Of a stretch of DNA of 64,000 nt, positions 60,472 through 64,000 are shown piece after piece; within the stretch, counting starts at the first letter, position 1, and each line of letters opens with the position of its first letter. The stretch comes from Streptomyces kanamyceticus. GTDB taxonomy: Bacteria > Actinomycetota > Actinomycetes > Streptomycetales > Streptomycetaceae. The DNA is taken from assembly GCF_008704495.1 (NCBI RefSeq), contig NZ_CP023699.1, forward strand, positions 4,464,001-4,528,000, read 5' to 3'. The position numbers and the translations under genes are program-made. The notes under the pieces are model-generated. The model made no database searches. It was not told the DNA's origin and saw only the letters and a program-made list of their open reading frames with translations.

Positions 60472-60651
60472 TCAGGCGCCGCCGGCCTCGGGAGACTGAC
60501 GGACGGATTCGGCGCGGGCGACGATGGCGTCGGCTGCCGCGTCCTCCTTCGCCTTGTTGGCACCGCCCTGGGTCTTCACGATCGTCACGATGAGACCGGT
60601 GAAGAACACAGCCATCACTACGGGGGGCACGAGCGCGGAAACGTAGTCCAT
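60472..60651 (-). CDS. Small single-pass membrane protein
   Basis: 59 residues starting MDYVSALVPPVVMAVFFTGL. One TM segment (about 6-26) is followed by a cytoplasmic KTQGGANKAKEDAAADAIVA region ending at TGA 60472. GGGGGG lies directly before ATG 60651. It lies 14 bp after the next gene upstream and before a good terminator, so it is probably the last gene of that transcript. Function unknown; conserved small proteins of this type are common in Streptomyces. Confidence 0.75.
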   Translation of the reverse strand: MDYVSALVPPVVMAVFFTGLIVTIVKTQGGANKAKEDAAADAIVARAESVRQSPEAGGA

Positions 60652-60665
60652 GCCCCCCAGAGTAG

Positions 60666-61310
60666 CTAGCCCGCGACGAGCTGGTGCGGCGGGTCCGCGG
60701 GGGTCTCGGGGCGGCGCTTGGGCGGGAAGACCTCGGCGGGGGTGGGGACCGGGCGGGGCGGTTCCGGGGCGGCCGGGCGTTCGGACGGCGCGCCGGGCGT
60801 TCCGGGCTTCGGCGCGGCCGGTTCGTCCGCCGCGTCGAGACCGCCGGGCAGCGCGAGCAGCCTGGTGCGCGACGCGGGAACGAGGGCGCGGGCGGGGGCC
60901 GGGACGGCGCGGCCCGCGAGTCTGGCCCGCACGGCCTGTTCGGCGAGGATCCGGCACCGGTCGAGCAGCGCGGCCGCGACGGCGTTGCCGCGCAGTGCGC
61001 GCAGCGCGGCGAGGTCGTCGGCGCCCGGCTGGTACCCGGCGCCGAGTGCGTCGGCCAGGAGGCCGAGGTAGCCGGATGCGGTGCCGGGCAGGGCCGCCCG
61101 GTAGCGGGCGAGGTCGGCCACCAGGAACGCGCGGAGTCTGGCTCCCTCGCGTACGGCCTCGTCGACCGATTCGGCGAGGCGAAGACAGTCCTGGACGTCC
61201 TCGTCGCTGGTGGGGCTGGGGTGCAGGGCGAGGGCCAGGGCGCGGCGGAGCACACGCAGTTCCTCCGCACTGAAGGCCATGCCGCCGCGGGATCCATAGG
61301 GCGTGGGCAT
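60666..61310 (-). CDS. Hypothetical protein, helical with Pro-rich tail
   Basis: 214 residues (MPTPYGSRGGMAFSAEELRV). Residues 1-140 are Ala/Leu-rich helices (LRRALALALHPSPTSDEDVQ), then a Pro/Ala-rich tail. ATG 61310 has TATCGT 6 nt upstream; ATG 61280 is an alternative. I do not recognise a domain. Probably co-transcribed with the small membrane protein. Confidence 0.75.
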   Translation of the reverse strand: MPTPYGSRGGMAFSAEELRVLRRALALALHPSPTSDEDVQDCLRLAESVDEAVREGARLRAFLVADLARYRAALPGTASGYLGLLADALGAGYQPGADDLAALRALRGNAVAAALLDRCRILAEQAVRARLAGRAVPAPARALVPASRTRLLALPGGLDAADEPAAPKPGTPGAPSERPAAPEPPRPVPTPAEVFPPKRRPETPADPPHQLVAG

Positions 61311-61417
61311 GGGACGACGATACGCACGGAACGGACAAAATCCGCTTAACGCCACTTCATGGCGCGGCGGCGGTCACCCGGCGAGCGGTCACTCGACGGC
61401 GGTCACTCGACGGGCGG

Positions 61418-63088
61418 TCACTCGGCGCGGCGACGGACCAGGGCGAAGACGACCGCTCCGACGCCGAGCAGCGCGGCGGCCGCGGCCGCGATCCACGGGA
61501 GGACACCGGCGCCCGCCTCCGCCATGGGGCGCGCGTCCGCGGCCCGCGCGGCTCCCGTGGCCCCTGCGGCCTTCTTGCCGACGACGATCGACGCCTCGTC
61601 GTTGGCCGGGTCCGGATCGTTGAGGTCGAAACCGCCGTCTCCGGGGCGGTCGGTGTCTCCGGAGCGCACCCGGACGGTGCCCTCCGCCGCGGCGACGTCT
61701 TCGGAGTAGCGGACTTCGAAGGAATAGGACTGGCCGCTGCCGGGGGCCTCCACTCCCGCGTCGGGGCACAGATAGCGGCGGTGGCCCGGCGCGAAGGGCT
61801 TCCGTTTCCCGTCCTCGTAGGTGAAGCAGTTGCCGTCCGCGTTCTCGTCCGGTTCCTCGTCGACGCGCACGGTGCTCGCCACCACGCCCTTGGGCAGGGT
61901 CACCTCTACGTAGACGGCCGGTTCGCGCAGGGGCCGGGCGACCAGCGCGGGGCCTTCGTTGTGCAGACCGAAGGTGAGCTCTCGGGTCGTGCCCTTCTTG
62001 CCGGGCTTCAGGGTGTCGCCGATCGCGCGGATGTCCGCCGAGTTCTTCGCCACGAACCGCACCAGGCGCTCGGTGGCGAAGCCGGTGCCCTGGCCCGGTG
62101 CCGGGACGAGGGTCAGCTCGGGGCCGCTTCCCGCGGTGCCGCCCTGGGTGGTGTCCTGGTCCCCGGGGACGGCCTCCGCCGAGTACGTGACCTGGGTGTG
62201 GAAGGCGTCGTCGGTGAGCGAACCGGGCAGCGGCGAGGCGAGGGCGACCCTCTCGCCGGGGGCGAGGGGCCGGTCGAAGTAACAGGTCGCTGCCGCGATG
62301 TGGTCGCCGTAATCGCCTTGCCGGTAGCGGCAGTTGCTGTGCCGCTGCGCGAGTCGTATGCCGGAGTCGCCCGCGGCCTTGACGGCGATCCGCTCGGTCA
62401 CCCGGTCGCCGGTGTTGCGCAGGACGACGGGGACCTCGATGCCCTGGCCTGTCTTCAGGCCCTCCTTGTCGGGGAGTTGGGCGACTTCGAGCCGGGGCGT
62501 GCCGAGGGAGACGCGGGAGGTGGTCCTCGCGCCGGTGAGGCGCTCGCCGGTCACTTCGTAGCGGATGGTCGCGGAGGTGCCCGCCGCGACGCCTTCGACG
62601 GCGGTGACCGAGATCGGCTTGTCGGGTCCCCTCAGGTACTTCTCGAACCCGCAGGTGATGACCGGCCCTTCGGCCGCGCAGAGGCCGTCGGTGACCTTCA
62701 CGGTGGCGACGCCCCGCAGTCCGCTCGTGTCGATGACGAGCCGCACCTCGCGGGGGCCCGGCAGGGACTTGGCGCCGTCGTAGAACTCGATCATGGGGTC
62801 GACGGCGACGGCTTCGCCGGAGCGCGGCAGGGACAGATGGGGGACCGAGATCCTGGACCAGACCTGGGCGGGGTCCTCAGGGGGCTCGGAGGGGTCTTCC
62901 GAGGGCTCGGAGGGGGCTTCTGGGGCCTGGGCGGCGGTGCGGGCGGCGGAGTGCCGGTCGTGGGCCGCGGCGGCGGGGTGCGGCTCGTGGGCCCCGGCGG
63001 CGGGCGCGGCGACCGCTGTCGGGGCGGTCGCCGGTATCGCCAGCGCCAAGACCGCCACGGCAGCCCACAATCGTCCCTTACGCTTCAT
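61418..63088 (-). CDS. Secreted surface protein with C-terminal membrane anchor
   Basis: 556 residues. Signal peptide MKRKGRLWAAVAVLALAIPA, a Pro/Ser/Glu-rich linker, then several Ig-like beta domains (for example ISVTAVEGVAAGTSATIRYE and LEVAQLPDKEGLKTGQGIEV) containing a few Cys. It ends in VLPWIAAAAAALLGVGAVVF and RRRAE. There is no LPXTG motif, so anchoring is by the TM helix. ATG 63088 starts at the signal peptide; GTG 63112 is possible. Function unknown. Confidence 0.8.
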   Translation of the reverse strand: MKRKGRLWAAVAVLALAIPATAPTAVAAPAAGAHEPHPAAAAHDRHSAARTAAQAPEAPSEPSEDPSEPPEDPAQVWSRISVPHLSLPRSGEAVAVDPMIEFYDGAKSLPGPREVRLVIDTSGLRGVATVKVTDGLCAAEGPVITCGFEKYLRGPDKPISVTAVEGVAAGTSATIRYEVTGERLTGARTTSRVSLGTPRLEVAQLPDKEGLKTGQGIEVPVVLRNTGDRVTERIAVKAAGDSGIRLAQRHSNCRYRQGDYGDHIAAATCYFDRPLAPGERVALASPLPGSLTDDAFHTQVTYSAEAVPGDQDTTQGGTAGSGPELTLVPAPGQGTGFATERLVRFVAKNSADIRAIGDTLKPGKKGTTRELTFGLHNEGPALVARPLREPAVYVEVTLPKGVVASTVRVDEEPDENADGNCFTYEDGKRKPFAPGHRRYLCPDAGVEAPGSGQSYSFEVRYSEDVAAAEGTVRVRSGDTDRPGDGGFDLNDPDPANDEASIVVGKKAAGATGAARAADARPMAEAGAGVLPWIAAAAAALLGVGAVVFALVRRRAE

Positions 63089-63269
63089 TCGCCCCAGCCC
63101 GTCCGAACCCACTCAAGTCCCGTCCCTGCGCAGACTCTTGTAAAGGTACGAGGGTTGTGTGCGCAAGCCGTTCGACCTGCGCGCACTCCGCGGCGGCTGG
63201 TTCGCGCCGTCCGGCCTCGGGCGTCTTTCGGCGCGTACGCGCCCTTTCGCCCCGGCGGCAGGTGCGGGT

Positions 63270-64000
63270 TCAGCCCCGGGCCACGTTCCGTTCGTAGACG
63301 AGCCGGAGTCCGATCAGCGTCAGCCACGGCTCGTGCTCGTCGATGACCGCCGCCTCGCCGAGCACCATCGGGGCGAGGCCGCCCGTGGCGATCACCGTCA
63401 CGTCCTCGGGGTCGCCGCCAGGGCCCGCCAGTTCGCGCGCCATGCGGTTCACGACGCCGTCGACCTGGCCCGCGAAGCCGTACAGGATGCCCGCCTGCAT
63501 GGCCTCCACGGTGTTCTTGCCGATGACGCTGCGCGGCCTGGCCAGCTCGATCTTACGGAGCTGGGCGCCGCGCACGCCGAGGGCCTCGACGGAGATCTCG
63601 ATGCCGGGGGCGATCACGCCACCGGCGTACTCCCCGCGCGCGGAGACCGCGTCGAAGGTCGTCGCCGTGCCGAAGTCGACGACGATCGCCGGGCCTCCGT
63701 AGAGCTCGACCGCCGCGACCGCGTTGATGATGCGGTCGGCGCCGACCTCCTTGGGGTTGTCCATGAGGATCGGGACGCCGGTCTTGATGCCCGGCTCGAC
63801 GAGCACGGCGGGCACGTCTCCGTAGTAGCGCCTGGTGACCTCGCGCAGCTCGTGCAGGACCGAGGGGACGGTGGAGCAGATCGCGATGCCGTCGATGCCG
63901 TCGCCCAGCTCCTCGCCGAGCAGCGGGTGCATGCCCATCAATCCGTTGAGGAGCACGGCCAGTTCGTCGGCGGTGCGGCGGGCGTCGGTGGAGATGCGCC
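63270..64000 (-). CDS. coaX: Type III pantothenate kinase, 5' end outside window
   Basis: Open at the right edge; 243 codons visible. The family motifs HWRISTD-type (RISTDARRTADELAV), VEPGIKTGVPI, NPKEVGADRIINAVAA, VVDFGTATTFDAVS and GGVIAPGIEIS are present; only the N-terminal phosphate-1 loop is missing. It phosphorylates pantothenate in CoA synthesis and needs a monovalent cation. 63089-63269 between it and the secreted protein holds no gene. Confidence 0.93.
   Translation of the reverse strand, partial: RISTDARRTADELAVLLNGLMGMHPLLGEELGDGIDGIAICSTVPSVLHELREVTRRYYGDVPAVLVEPGIKTGVPILMDNPKEVGADRIINAVAAVELYGGPAIVVDFGTATTFDAVSARGEYAGGVIAPGIEISVEALGVRGAQLRKIELARPRSVIGKNTVEAMQAGILYGFAGQVDGVVNRMARELAGPGGDPEDVTVIATGGLAPMVLGEAAVIDEHEPWLTLIGLRLVYERNVARG

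Overview
The window is a 64 kb chromosomal segment of a Streptomyces species. The evidence is the very high G+C content with third-position GC bias, a developmental sigma factor with the N-terminal pro-extension typical of BldN, a rrn operon without a tRNA in the 16S-23S spacer, the sigE-cseABC envelope-stress operon, and gene order like the S. coelicolor SCO3323-SCO3380 region (synteny recalled from memory: bldN, rsbN, bdtA, trpS1, proC, ilvD, sigE-cseABC, clpC, lsr2). I saw no insertion sequence, prophage, CRISPR array or tRNA gene, so this is mostly core chromosome with a few accessory genes.

Layout: 1-6 kb carries a HAD phosphatase end, bldN and its anti-sigma gene rsbN, an epimerase-acyltransferase pair, the 32-residue ribosomal protein bS22 and bdtA. 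6-11 kb carries a phosphatase-like protein, an AcuC-type deacetylase, a MFS permease, a VC0807-type membrane protein and a HAD hydrolase. 11.1-16.9 kb is a complete rrn operon on the minus strand. 17-22.4 kb carries trpS behind a trp-type attenuator, a GlxA regulator divergent from a cysteine hydrolase, proC and an ABC exporter. 22.6-33.8 kb carries a SulP transporter, a methyltransferase, a Ser/Thr kinase with a beta-propeller, ilvD, a TetR regulator, a sugar isomerase, Ppx/GppA and a cysteine-rich YkgJ-like protein.

33.9-44.4 kb holds an unusual sigma-like/ZAS/membrane/BACON fusion divergent from radA-disA, then a PAP2 phosphatase, a two-component pair whose kinase has a C-terminal extracytoplasmic domain, and mutY. 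44.7-48.1 kb is sigE-cseA-cseB-cseC. 48.2-51.4 kb holds a 14-TM drug exporter divergent from its TetR repressor and a M23 peptidase. 51.9-55.1 kb is a large NACHT STAND NTPase, the best candidate for a defence gene. 55.2-64 kb holds clpC, a primase-like hypothetical, lsr2, a GNAT acetyltransferase, an orphan BlaI/MecI repressor, small membrane and secreted proteins and the coaX end.

Two themes recur. About fifteen genes have a TANNNT-like -10 element 6-8 nt before the start codon and no Shine-Dalgarno sequence, which predicts leaderless mRNAs. Several regulators or exporters have clear palindromes on their own promoters. The strongest candidates for undescribed biology are the membrane-tethered sigma/anti-sigma/BACON fusion, the NACHT protein, and the kinase with an added C-terminal extracytoplasmic domain.
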